This document shows positions 48,555-57,090 of a stretch of 64,000 nt of DNA, piece after piece. Positions within the stretch are counted from its first letter, which is position 1, and every line of letters starts with the position of its first letter. The position numbers and the translations under genes were made by a program. Source of the DNA: Alkalihalobacillus sp. YIM B00296 (GTDB lineage: Bacteria > Bacillota > Bacilli > Bacillales > Fictibacillaceae); NCBI RefSeq assembly GCF_020179385.1, contig NZ_JAIBLJ010000007.1, positions 1-64,000 of the forward strand, given 5' to 3'. Below the pieces are notes generated by a model. That model was not told where the DNA came from. It was given only the letters and a program-made list of their open reading frames with translations, and did no database searches.

Positions 48555-50117
48555 CGCATATTCAACTGCTCTTGTCTCTCGAATGACTGTAACTTTAATA
48601 TGGCCAGGATAATCGAGTTCATCTTCAATTTTCTTGGTGATGTCACGAGCCAAACGGTGGGACGCAACATCATCCACCATGTCAGGTCGTACCATGATCC
48701 GGATTTCACGTCCTGCTTGGATAGCAAATGATTTTTCGACCCCATCGAAGGATTCAGAAATCTCTTCAAGCTTCTCAAGCCTTTTGATGTATGTCTCAAG
48801 TGTTTCTCTCCGAGCACCAGGTCTAGCAGCAGATAAAGCATCTGCAGCGGCGACAAGCACTGCAATAATTGACGTTGGTTCTGTATCTCCATGGTGTGAA
48901 GCGATACTGTTGATGACAATCGGATGTTCCTTGTATTTCTGAGCAAGTTCAACTCCGATTTCAACGTGGCTTCCTTCCACTTCGTGATCGATCGCTTTAC
49001 CGATGTCATGAAGTAGTCCAGCTCTGCGAGCCACGGTGACGTCTTCCCCAAGTTCTGCAGCCATCAAGCCGGTCAAGTGTGCGACCTCCATTGAATGTTT
49101 GAGTACATTCTGACCGTAACTTGTACGGTACTTCAAGCGACCTAATACTTTGATCAAGTCAGGATGCAAGCCATGCACTCCAATTTCAAAGGTAGTCTGT
49201 TCACCGATTTCCCGGATATACTCATCAACTTCCCTTCTGGATTTATCCACCATCTCTTCAATACGAGCTGGATGGATCCTTCCATCAGAAACGAGTTTAT
49301 CAAGAGCAATTCTTGCAATTTCTCTCCTGATCGGGTCAAATCCGGAAAGAATGACCGCTTCAGGTGTATCATCGATTATCAGATCGATCCCCGTCAATGT
49401 TTCAAGGGTACGTATATTACGTCCTTCACGTCCGATGATTCTACCTTTCATCTCATCGTTCGGCAGATTGACAACAGAAACAGTCGTTTCCGCTACGTGG
49501 TCAGCAGCACAACGTTGGATAGCTAAGGATAAAATCTCCTTCGCCTTCTTATCTGCTTCTTCTTTCGCGCGGTTTTCACGATCCTTAATCATAGCTGCAA
49601 GCTCATGGCCGATTTCCGATTGGGCTTGATCCATGATTATCTGCTTCGCTTCATCGCGTGAAACTCCAGATAAACGTTCGAGTTCCTGTTGCTGTTGCTG
49701 CAACACCTGCTCCACTTTGCTTTCCATCTCTTCAATTTGTTGTTGTTTTTTGGTGAGAGTATCCTCCCTTTTTTCTAATGATTCCTCTTTCTTATCTAAG
49801 GTTTCACTTTTGCGGTCAAGGACCTCTTCTTTTTGTACCAATCGATGTTCTTGTTTTTGAAGTTCTGATCTGCGTTCGCGAATTTCATTTTCGGCTTCTA
49901 CCCGTTGATGATGAATCTCATCTTTCGCTTCAAGCAAAGCCTCTTTTTTGCTAGCTTCAGCTTCTCGTTTTCCATCTTCGATAATCTGTTTTGCCGCATG
50001 CTCGGCACTAGAAATTTTCGCTTCAGCAATTGATTTACGAACAAGATATCCAACAACTGCAAATACGATTGCAGAGACAAGCAAAATGGAGATGAGGACG
50101 ATAATGTCTATATACAT
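48549..50117 (-). CDS. rny: Ribonuclease Y
   Basis: Major mRNA-decay endonuclease, membrane-anchored. 522 residues: an N-terminal helix ([21 protein letters not shown]) and a coiled coil from about residue 30 to 200. The KH domain has [13 protein letters not shown], and the HD domain has [18 protein letters not shown]. The ATG at 50117 follows GAGGAGG by 8 bases. The GTG at 50126 lies in that site. Its specificity partner RicA is encoded 11 kb away. Confidence 0.97.
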   Translation of the reverse strand: MYIDIIVLISILLVSAIVFAVVGYLVRKSIAEAKISSAEHAAKQIIEDGKREAEASKKEALLEAKDEIHHQRVEAENEIRERRSELQKQEHRLVQKEEVLDRKSETLDKKEESLEKREDTLTKKQQQIEEMESKVEQVLQQQQQELERLSGVSRDEAKQIIMDQAQSEIGHELAAMIKDRENRAKEEADKKAKEILSLAIQRCAADHVAETTVSVVNLPNDEMKGRIIGREGRNIRTLETLTGIDLIIDDTPEAVILSGFDPIRREIARIALDKLVSDGRIHPARIEEMVDKSRREVDEYIREIGEQTTFEIGVHGLHPDLIKVLGRLKYRTSYGQNVLKHSMEVAHLTGLMAAELGEDVTVARRAGLLHDIGKAIDHEVEGSHVEIGVELAQKYKEHPIVINSIASHHGDTEPTSIIAVLVAAADALSAARPGARRETLETYIKRLEKLEEISESFDGVEKSFAIQAGREIRIMVRPDMVDDVASHRLARDITKKIEDELDYPGHIKVTVIRETRAVEYAK

Positions 50118-50342
50118 ACCTTTCACCTCCTCTTGCTATCTAATTGTTGGTTGTAAAATTGAATAGTTTTTCTTCAAGCTAGCTATTCACATACAGCTGT
50201 TTCATTGTTTAACAATTGTAAAAGTAATCAAACAATATACATCAATTGTATAGTTGTCTATTTTTAATGTCAAGAGCTTACAATACAGAGTTTACTTGGC
50301 AGGTAAAGCGTATTGTATCCTTCATGACGATCTGTCAGCATA

Positions 50343-50380
50343 AAAAAGGATGACCCGGAATTCGATCAACGGGTCATCTT
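50343..50380 (-). terminator. recA terminator
   Basis: AGATGACCCG pairs with CGGGTCATCC across an 11-base loop and is followed by six Ts on the minus strand. Confidence 0.85.
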
Positions 50381-50394
50381 GCATCAAAATATTA

Positions 50395-51759
50395 TTATAC
50401 TAGCGAATCTTGCTCTCCTGCGTCTTCTTTGGCTGCAGCCGTTTCAGTGTTCAATTGATAATAAGAGCGGATCTGTTGATAGATTTCATTTTCGATCGCT
50501 TCGTTTTCCTTCAAGAATTGCTTTGCGTTCTCGCGTCCTTGACCGAGCCTGTCGCCATTGAAGGAGTACCATGCTCCACTCTTCTGTACCACTTCGATTT
50601 CAGACCCGATATCAAGGATTTCACCCTGTCTTGAAATTCCTTCGCCGTACATGATATCTACTTCTGCTGTTTTGAACGGAGGCGCAACCTTGTTCTTGAC
50701 GACTTTGATACGTGTCTTGTTTCCGACCATGTCGTTCCCTTGCTTCAAGGTTTCTGCTCTACGTACTTCCAGACGTACAGAAGAATAGAATTTGAGGGCA
50801 CGTCCCCCAGGAGTTGTTTCTGGCATTCTCTATAGATTTTCCATCTCTATAGTGTGGACTATCTCTTCATCTCAATCTTACCTGAGAGCCTTGCACTTCC
50901 AGCAGTAGCCTATCTTCTGCCGTACCCTACTAAGTTAACTCTTCGAAGAGCCCTTTTCGGTAGTCTCTACACCTTCCTATAAGGCTTGGCACGGTATTAC
51001 CCATCTATTGGAGGGCTTCACCGTTAGCAGCATTAAAATGCCACACCCTTAGGCAATAAGGTTCACAAGGTTTTTTAAACATGCTATCACTAGCATGGGA
51101 AACCCATAGTAAACTCCTCAATCCTTTACGGATCAAGCAACTAATCGTTGATTTCCGAACATGACGCCGACCTTCTCACGAATCTGGTTGATGAAGATCG
51201 CTGTTGTTTTTGATTTGCTGATCGCTCCCGACAGTTTTCGAAGTGCCTGTGACATCAGACGCGCCTGAAGTCCGACGTGTGAGTCACCCATCTCCCCTTC
51301 GATTTCAGCTTTCGGTACCAGGGCAGCGACAGAGTCGATGACCAAAATGTCTACAGCTCCACTACGTACAAGGGCTTCAGCGATTTCCAACGCCTGCTCC
51401 CCTGTATCTGGTTGAGATAACAACAGTTCATTGATATCCACACCAAGCTTTTCAGCATAAACCGGGTCAAGAGCATGTTCAGCATCGATGAATGCTGCCT
51501 GTCCGCCATTCCGTTGTGATTCTGCAATCGCGTGCAGGGCTACAGTTGTTTTACCTGAAGATTCCGGTCCGTAGACTTCAATGATCCTGCCGCGCGGATA
51601 ACCACCTACACCTAGTGCGATATCCACAGCGAGTGATCCGCTTGAAGTTGTGGAAACTCGATTTTCCGTCTGTTCTCCCAACTTCATGACAGATCCTTTA
51701 CCGAATTGCTTCTCTATTTGTCTTAAAGCCATATCTAATGCAGCTTTACGATCACTCAT
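50395..51759 (-). CDS. recA: Recombinase RecA, gene interrupted by a group I intron
   Basis: RecA forms filaments on single-stranded DNA, drives strand exchange and triggers LexA cleavage. Exon 1 (51759-51151) encodes 203 residues with Walker [10 protein letters not shown] and ends [11 protein letters not shown]. Exon 2 (50823-50395) encodes 142 residues starting [13 protein letters not shown]. Joined in frame they give a 345-residue protein of normal length with the loop L2 sequence intact. Without splicing, translation would add QRLVA and stop after 208 residues. AAGGAG precedes the ATG. A LexA-type box lies upstream. Confidence 0.97.
50824..51150 (-). ncRNA. Group I self-splicing intron in recA
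   Basis: This 327-nt insertion lies exactly between the Asn203 and Pro204 codons. Exon 1 ends in T and the intron ends in G, as group I introns require. On the minus strand the conserved pieces run in order: GCTGCTAACGGTGAAGCC (P region), TAATACCGTGCCAAGCC (Q), GTAGAGACTACC (R, about 50959-50973) and AAGAGATAGTCC (S, 50856-50867). R and S form P7 through GACTA/TAGTC. A guide GTTTCC (51098-51103) complements the exon end GGAAAT with the expected G-U at the splice site. No ORF is inside. Confidence 0.95.
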
Positions 51760-51788
51760 GCAATCACTCCTTAAAATTAACTAACTTC

Positions 51789-51840
51789 ATCATACCTTTT
51801 TTTATACCTTTTGCCAATACTTTTTACGAACATTTATTCG
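51789..51840 (-). promoter_or_regulatory. recA promoter with LexA (SOS) box
   Basis: On the minus strand -35 TTGGCA (51812-51817) and -10 TATGAT (51789-51794) are 17 bases apart. Just upstream, 51827-51840 reads CGAATAAATGTTCG, one mismatch from the Gram-positive LexA box CGAACNNNNGTTCG. The box overlaps the cinA stop region, so recA has its own damage-inducible promoter as well as possible read-through from cinA. Confidence 0.85.
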
Positions 51841-53096
51841 CCTTTTTGTGAAATCTGCTGTCCTGTAAGTTGTTTCAATAAATAAAACAATCCATAGTTG
51901 ACTGTACGGGTCCTTACTGCATTTCGGCCACCAGCAAGCTTAAGTGGATATACCTTCGTCTCCTGCGGAGAAGCGATTCCGATATATACTGTTCCAGGAG
52001 GCTTTCCTTCCATTTCATTCGGACCTGCCACACCAGTGAAACTGAGGCCATAATCACTTTTGAATAATTTCCGTACATTTTCCGCCATCAGTTTCGCACA
52101 CAATTCACTTACCGCGCCATCTTCATCCAACACTTTTTCGGGGATCTTCAATTGATTCATTTTGATCTCATTCTGATAGCATATGATCCCGCCCTGTAAA
52201 ATCTGCCCTGCTCCAGGCTGCTTCGTCAGTTCATGTCCAAAAAACCCCCCTGTCAAACTTTCAGCACAAGAAACTGTTAGCTCGCTATCTTGCAATGTAT
52301 TGAAGACTTCGCAGGAAAGTGTAGTGTCATCATAGCCATAAAAAAATCGGCCGACTCGATCAAAGATTTCCTTTTCGAGTTCACTTATCATTCTTTTACC
52401 TTGATCCTCGGTTTGACACTTGGCTGTCAATCTCAAGGTCACTTCGTAATTACCCGCTAGAGGTGCAATCGTCGGATTCGTCTGTCCTTCGATGAGGTCC
52501 ATCAATTTCGTTTCAAGTGCCGATTCACCGATACCATAGAAACGGAGGACACGTGAGAGAATGAGCTCTACATCTTCCCCTCTCAATTGCTGTATGTATG
52601 GAATCGCAAAATCGGTGAACATCGGTTTCATTTCCTTCGGTGGCCCAGGTAAAAGAACATACGTCTTTTTCTCTTTATGCAAAGCGATCCCCGGAGCCAT
52701 CCCGTAGTTATTCGGCAGTACAGCAGCTCCTTCAAATACAAGGGCTTGCCTGCGGTTGTTCTCTGACATCGGTTGTTGGATTTTCTTGTAATATCCTTCA
52801 ATGAAATCCATTGCTTCTTTATTTTCGATCAGGGGGAGACCAAGGTGCTCTGCAATCGTTTCTTTCGTGAGGTCATCCTTTGTTGGCCCAAGCCCGCCGG
52901 TGAAAATCAATAGATCAGCGCGTTCTTCAGCGATCTGGATCGTTGAAATAAGTCGTTGTTTGTTATCTCCGACGACCGAATGATGGTACACATTGATCCC
53001 TTGATCGGCCAGCTGTTTAGAAATGAATTGGCCATTCGTATTTGCGATTTGGCCTAATAGCAACTCCGAGCCTATTGCAATGATTTCTGCGTTCAT
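51834..53096 (-). CDS. cinA: CinA (competence/damage-inducible protein, nicotinamide-nucleotide amidase type)
   Basis: 420 residues: an N-terminal MoCF-like domain (IAIGSELLLGQIANTNGQF, FTGGLGPTKDDLTKETIA). A C-terminal amidase domain follows (CAESLTGGFFGHELT, SFTGVAGPNEMEGKPPGTV). Family members hydrolyse NMN or ADP-ribose. Location before recA is conserved. The ATG at 53096 follows AGGTGAG. Confidence 0.95.
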   Translation of the reverse strand: MNAEIIAIGSELLLGQIANTNGQFISKQLADQGINVYHHSVVGDNKQRLISTIQIAEERADLLIFTGGLGPTKDDLTKETIAEHLGLPLIENKEAMDFIEGYYKKIQQPMSENNRRQALVFEGAAVLPNNYGMAPGIALHKEKKTYVLLPGPPKEMKPMFTDFAIPYIQQLRGEDVELILSRVLRFYGIGESALETKLMDLIEGQTNPTIAPLAGNYEVTLRLTAKCQTEDQGKRMISELEKEIFDRVGRFFYGYDDTTLSCEVFNTLQDSELTVSCAESLTGGFFGHELTKQPGAGQILQGGIICYQNEIKMNQLKIPEKVLDEDGAVSELCAKLMAENVRKLFKSDYGLSFTGVAGPNEMEGKPPGTVYIGIASPQETKVYPLKLAGGRNAVRTRTVNYGLFYLLKQLTGQQISQKGE

Positions 53097-53122
53097 AAAC
53101 TCACCTCTTCCTCCGAAATAAC

Positions 53123-53156
53123 AGGGCTGACTTTCCATCGGATTTGAGTCAGCCCT
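53123..53156. repeat. Hairpin between pgsA and cinA
   Basis: AGGGCTGACT and AGTCAGCCCT form a perfect 10-bp stem with a 14-base loop. There is no T-run on the minus strand, so it may be a weak terminator or a processing or stability element. Confidence 0.5.
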
Positions 53157-53166
53157 TCCATTGTTG

Positions 53167-53745
53167 TTATTTTGACTTTAGCATAATGTGTTTGTTTTTC
53201 GTAAAATAATCCCATCCAGAATAGACAGTGATGAGTGTCGCTGCCCACAAGGCTACGTCAGTAAAAGGGAATGAAATGATCGTGAATGGAACATTATGAA
53301 GCAACAACGCTGCTATCGCAACGATTTGAATCCATGTTTTCAATTTCCCCATCTTGCTGGCGGCAATGACATCTCCGTCACCAGCTGCAATCAGACGCAG
53401 GCCTGTCACCGCAAATTCACGGCTTAAAATCAAAATGACCATCCATGCTGGCGCAAGTTGGAGCTCAACGAGTCCGACAAGTGCCGCTGTGATCAAAAGC
53501 TTGTCAGCCAGTGGATCCAAAAATTTCCCTAAATTGGTAACCAGGTTCAATTTTCTTGCGTAATAGCCGTCAATCCAATCTGTACATGATGCAATGATAA
53601 AAATGAGTGCTGCGATGAAATGGTGGATAGGTATTTTCCCATTCCATAATTCAAGGCTTCCCCAGTTGAATGGAACAAGGAGAAATACCATGAAAATAGG
53701 GATCAACATTACTCTTGATATCGTGATTTTATTTGGTAAGTTCAT
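53167..53745 (-). CDS. pgsA: CDP-diacylglycerol--glycerol-3-phosphate 3-phosphatidyltransferase
   Basis: This membrane enzyme makes phosphatidylglycerol phosphate. About 192 residues with 4-5 membrane helices. The CDP-alcohol phosphotransferase motif is complete (DGYYAR...GKFLDPLADK). The ATG at 53745 begins MNLPNKITISR and follows AGGAGG. It is in the conserved rodZ-pgsA-cinA order. Confidence 0.97.
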   Translation of the reverse strand: MNLPNKITISRVMLIPIFMVFLLVPFNWGSLELWNGKIPIHHFIAALIFIIASCTDWIDGYYARKLNLVTNLGKFLDPLADKLLITAALVGLVELQLAPAWMVILILSREFAVTGLRLIAAGDGDVIAASKMGKLKTWIQIVAIAALLLHNVPFTIISFPFTDVALWAATLITVYSGWDYFTKNKHIMLKSK

Positions 53746-53923
53746 AACTTCCTCCTGTCGGTTATCGGGCTCAAACATGTATATTTTACCACAATCAGTT
53801 ACAAAACAAACAATGAAGCCTTATTAGAAAGTATGATATGGATATTGAACAGCACTTGATAGAACGAATAAAAAGAGGACCAGCTCAACTGCCTGTTAAT
53901 GCATGCTGAGTCAATCCTTTGGA

Positions 53924-54841
53924 TTAATCGGCTTCTTCGTTTCCTTTTTGATATTGGATGACGATTTTCTGATGTGGTCTTTTGGAAGGTTCCATTGCGT
54001 ATGTGAGTGGTTCACCATTGACAGTGACTTCAACATGTTGGCTTGCACCGATATTGAATGTCACCTGAGTTTTATCCGCAAGATCATATTCCTGTGTGTC
54101 ACCATCTTTGAAAACCTTTCTTCCAGGTTCGATGTATTGACCTGATTCATCCTTCACATCGACATAAGCATCTCCGTTCATCTTCAATTCGACCGTGAAT
54201 TCCTCTGTACCGGATAGCGAATAGGATTTGATGCTCCCTTCTGAAGAGAGTTCTTCAACCTTTTGCTCTTGTGGTTCTTTTTCAGGCTCAGATTCAGTTT
54301 CTGTAGTGTCTTCTTCTTCCGAAGTGTCGCTGTTGCCGTCATTCCCACTTGTATCCTCGGATGTCTCCGTAGACTCTTCTGGTTCATCACCTTCAGAACT
54401 TTCATACTTGTCCACATTATCGGTGTTCGGTTCAGAGCTGTTGTTACCTACGTTGTTTTGTATCACCCAGTAAAAAACCAGTAATAGAGCGGCTAGTAAA
54501 ACGACTGTCAGGAGCACTGGAAACACCTTTGCCACCTTGTTGTCCTTCGGCACGTTCGTTTTGGTTTTTGAAGACCGAGGTGTGAATTCCGACGGTTCTT
54601 CCTTTGTTATGGGCAATTCACTTGCATGTTCTTCAAAGAGCACTTCTGGATCCAGGCCGACCGCTTCTGCATAATTTTTAATGAATGCACGTGCGTAAAA
54701 AGCTCCTGGTAATACGGAGTATTTTCCTTCTTCGATCGCTTGGAGATATCTCTTTTGGATTTTCGTCTTATCCTGTAACTGTTCGTATGATATCTGTTTT
54801 TCCAACCGTGCTTCTTTCAAGCGCTGACCAAGCTCTGTCAT
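53924..54841 (-). CDS. rodZ: RodZ family protein (YmfM)
   Basis: About 305 residues: an N-terminal helix-turn-helix (MTELGQRLKEARLEKQISYE, YLQAIEEGKYSVLPG) and a membrane helix near residue 115 (VLLTVVLLAALLLVFYWVI). Then come an acidic Ser/Glu/Thr-rich linker and a C-terminal DUF4115 domain. RodZ links MreB filaments to the wall-synthesis machinery. The ATG at 54841 follows AGGTGG by 8 bases. The acidic linker of about 70 residues is long and of low complexity. Confidence 0.92.
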   Translation of the reverse strand: MTELGQRLKEARLEKQISYEQLQDKTKIQKRYLQAIEEGKYSVLPGAFYARAFIKNYAEAVGLDPEVLFEEHASELPITKEEPSEFTPRSSKTKTNVPKDNKVAKVFPVLLTVVLLAALLLVFYWVIQNNVGNNSSEPNTDNVDKYESSEGDEPEESTETSEDTSGNDGNSDTSEEEDTTETESEPEKEPQEQKVEELSSEGSIKSYSLSGTEEFTVELKMNGDAYVDVKDESGQYIEPGRKVFKDGDTQEYDLADKTQVTFNIGASQHVEVTVNGEPLTYAMEPSKRPHQKIVIQYQKGNEEAD

Positions 54842-54859
54842 ACTTGCTACCACCTGCCA

Positions 54860-55639
54860 CTATTCAAAATCAAAATCAAAGGACGTCGTGTTCCTATCAA
54901 CGACATCATAGGTTATTTCTTCGTCAGGATCATTTCGGAGTTCAATAATATAATCAAAATCATCAAGTGTATACTCTGAATCCCTCACAAAAATATCAGG
55001 ATGTTCAACAATTTTAGTTGCTGGAAGTCTCATCACCTCTCGGATCAATTGCCAATGTTTTTCTGATGATCGCTTTAATGAGACAATTCCATCCACTAAA
55101 AAAACATGGTCATTGCTGTATTCATCATCCGCTAATTGGTTTCGTATCGTTTGTTTCAGAAGGGTTGATGAAACGAAAACCCATCGTTTGTTTGCACATA
55201 CGCTGGCTGCAACAATCGATTCAGTCTTACCGACACGGGGCATTCCACGGATCCCTATGAGTTTGTGTCCTTCGATCTTGAACAATTCTGCCATGAAGTC
55301 AACAAGCAATCCAAGCTCGTCACGGACAAAGCGGAAAGTCTTTTTATCATCTGCGTCCCTTTGGATGTAGCGCCCATGTCTGACAGCCAGAATATCCCGG
55401 AGTTTCGGTTTCCTCATCTTGGTGATCGTGATGTTGTCCATCGTTTCAAGGATAGTCTTCAGACGTTCGACTTGTTCAGGATTATGAGCCAACAACAACA
55501 TACCGCGTCTTTTATTGTCAACACCATTGATTGTAATAATATTTATTCCAAGCATACCGAGCAATGAAGAAATATCCCCTAAGAGCCCGGGACGGTTTTT
55601 ATGTATTTCATATTCTAAATACCATTCCTGCTTTTCCAT
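54860..55639 (-). CDS. ymfK: YmfK-type DUF3388 protein
   Basis: 259 residues. The N-terminal ACT-like domain (HKNRPGLLGDISSLLGMLGI) is followed by a part with a P-loop-like segment (GIRGMPRVGKTES) and an acidic end. The function is unknown. The ACT fold suggests amino-acid sensing and the P-loop suggests nucleotide binding, both inferred. It lies between ymfJ and rodZ as in B. subtilis. Confidence 0.88.
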   Translation of the reverse strand: MEKQEWYLEYEIHKNRPGLLGDISSLLGMLGINIITINGVDNKRRGMLLLAHNPEQVERLKTILETMDNITITKMRKPKLRDILAVRHGRYIQRDADDKKTFRFVRDELGLLVDFMAELFKIEGHKLIGIRGMPRVGKTESIVAASVCANKRWVFVSSTLLKQTIRNQLADDEYSNDHVFLVDGIVSLKRSSEKHWQLIREVMRLPATKIVEHPDIFVRDSEYTLDDFDYIIELRNDPDEEITYDVVDRNTTSFDFDFE

Positions 55640-55785
55640 TGCTCATCTCCTTTGCATATTCACTAATATCCGACATCCTAATGATAAATGATTTTCAACG
55701 TTAAGAAAAGTAAAATTAAAGAAAACTTGGCAAGTCTTAAACGAAGTGAAATGGATTGCCTGCCTAGTTCCTTTGTTCAAATGAA

Positions 55786-55847
55786 AAAGACTGATCCTTC
55801 AAGAATCAGCTCACGAATGGTCAGACATTCATATCGGATCAGTCTTA
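55786..55847 (-). terminator. Hairpin after ymfJ
   Basis: AAGACTGATCC pairs with GGATCAGTCTT across a large loop of about 38 bases that may itself fold. A T-run follows on the minus strand. Confidence 0.6.
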
Positions 55848-55853
55848 TTTCTC

Positions 55854-56105
55854 CTATTGTCTTTCTTGTACAAGCTTGACCATCATGCTAGCGATTGAGT
55901 GCCGCTCTTCTTCATTAGCAACATGCCAAAGGTCTGCAAGTACTTTTTCTTCAGCGGTCTTCGGTTCAACCTGATCAGCAAGGTATGCTCCGATTTCAGT
56001 CGCGATTTCAGTAATCGCTCCGTCCTTCATTCCTTTTTCCTCTGCTTGACGTAAACGTTCACTGAGGAAACCTTTCCACTCATTCCAGTTATCAAGAACA
56101 GACAT
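55854..56105 (-). CDS. ymfJ: YmfJ-type DUF3243 protein
   Basis: 83 residues of the DUF3243 family (LDNWNEWKGFLSERLRQAEE, IGAYLADQVEPKTAEEKVL), helical and soluble. Function unknown. GGAGGG precedes the ATG. Lies between ymfI and ymfK as in B. subtilis. Confidence 0.9.
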   Translation of the reverse strand: MSVLDNWNEWKGFLSERLRQAEEKGMKDGAITEIATEIGAYLADQVEPKTAEEKVLADLWHVANEEERHSIASMMVKLVQERQ

Positions 56106-56180
56106 GTCTAGTCCCTCCTAGAAAATAAAATCGTTCAGAGATTATCTTTTCTCAAGAAGGTGAAAATTATGCATCCATTT

Positions 56181-56918
56181 TTAACAATACCAGGCACCAT
56201 TGACCGGAAGGATATGCCCAGTAACATAAGAAGATTTTTTGGATACCAAATAACCGACTGCATCAGAGACTTCTTCAGGTAGTCCAAATCTCCCGAGCGG
56301 TATTTCTTCTGAGATCTCTTCAAGCTCCTCATCAGACAGATGTTCATTCATTTTTGTCGCAATGATACCAGGTGCCACTGCATTGACTCGGATTCCACTA
56401 GGAGCCAATTCTTTCGATAAGGCCTTGACCATTGTGTTCATGCCACCCTTAACCATTGAATAGAGAACTTCACAGGATGCACCCGTCTGTCCCCAAATGG
56501 AGGTGATCATGACGATCGACCCTTTCTTCCTTTCAATCATTGACGGCAAAAGTTGTTGGGTGAGCTGGAACGGGCTTTTCAACTGGAGCTGTACCATACC
56601 ATCGAGTTCCTTTTGGGATACATCTGTAATCAGTCCAGTATGTGAACTCCCGCAATTATAAACAAATACATCGATCGGCGTCTTAATCTGTTCAGCTAAC
56701 ATTCGAGGTCCTTCTTGGACTGCAAGATTTGCATTGATCAACTTACAGTCAAGAATCGAGGCAAATTCGATTTGCAGCTTTTCGACTGCATGCTTGTTTT
56801 GGAAATAGTGCAGATAAAGGTTATATCCCTGGGCAGCCAATTCCCTTGCAATCGCTTGTCCGATTTCCCCACTGGCGCCAGTCACTAATGCATAGTTTTT
56901 GATATTACATCCCCCCAT
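56181..56918 (-). CDS. ymfI: YmfI, SDR-family EF-P 5-aminopentanone reductase
   Basis: SDR enzyme with NAD(P) motif TGASGEIGQAI, YSMVKGG at the active site (Tyr and Lys) and the family end VNGAWYC. In B. subtilis YmfI reduces the 5-aminopentanone group attached to elongation factor P, needed for swarming. Start uncertain: the in-frame ATG at 56918 lacks a ribosome binding site, but GGGGGGA lies inside the first codons, 6 bases before an ATC in MxNYALVTGASG. A non-AUG start near 56903 is possible. Up to 245 residues. Confidence 0.88.
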   Translation of the reverse strand: MGGCNIKNYALVTGASGEIGQAIARELAAQGYNLYLHYFQNKHAVEKLQIEFASILDCKLINANLAVQEGPRMLAEQIKTPIDVFVYNCGSSHTGLITDVSQKELDGMVQLQLKSPFQLTQQLLPSMIERKKGSIVMITSIWGQTGASCEVLYSMVKGGMNTMVKALSKELAPSGIRVNAVAPGIIATKMNEHLSDEELEEISEEIPLGRFGLPEEVSDAVGYLVSKKSSYVTGHILPVNGAWYC

Positions 56919-57049
56919 ATGAAATTGTATTGAATGAGCTTCACCGATAAAATCAAGAATAGCACCGATAAATTGCTACGTTAAATTGAAGTTTGCTCAG
57001 ATATTTTTAATCTGCACCGATAAAATAAAATCGTACTGAAACATAAAGC

Positions 57050-57080
57050 AGAGACTGACTTTTTAGCCAGTCTCCCTATC
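57050..57080 (-). terminator. ymfH terminator
   Basis: GAGACTGGCT pairs with AGTCAGTCTC on the minus strand with one G-U pair. It lies 11 bases after the ymfH stop. Confidence 0.65.
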
Positions 57081-57090
57081 ATTGTGTTTC

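Noticed and set aside
48539-49051. Long open frames on both strands inside rny and other genes
   Set aside because: They lie in other frames of conserved genes, lack ribosome binding sites and resemble no protein family.
50395-51759. recA as a frameshifted or disrupted pseudogene
   Set aside because: The two parts join exactly at codon boundaries with no lost residues, and the insertion has group I intron core motifs.
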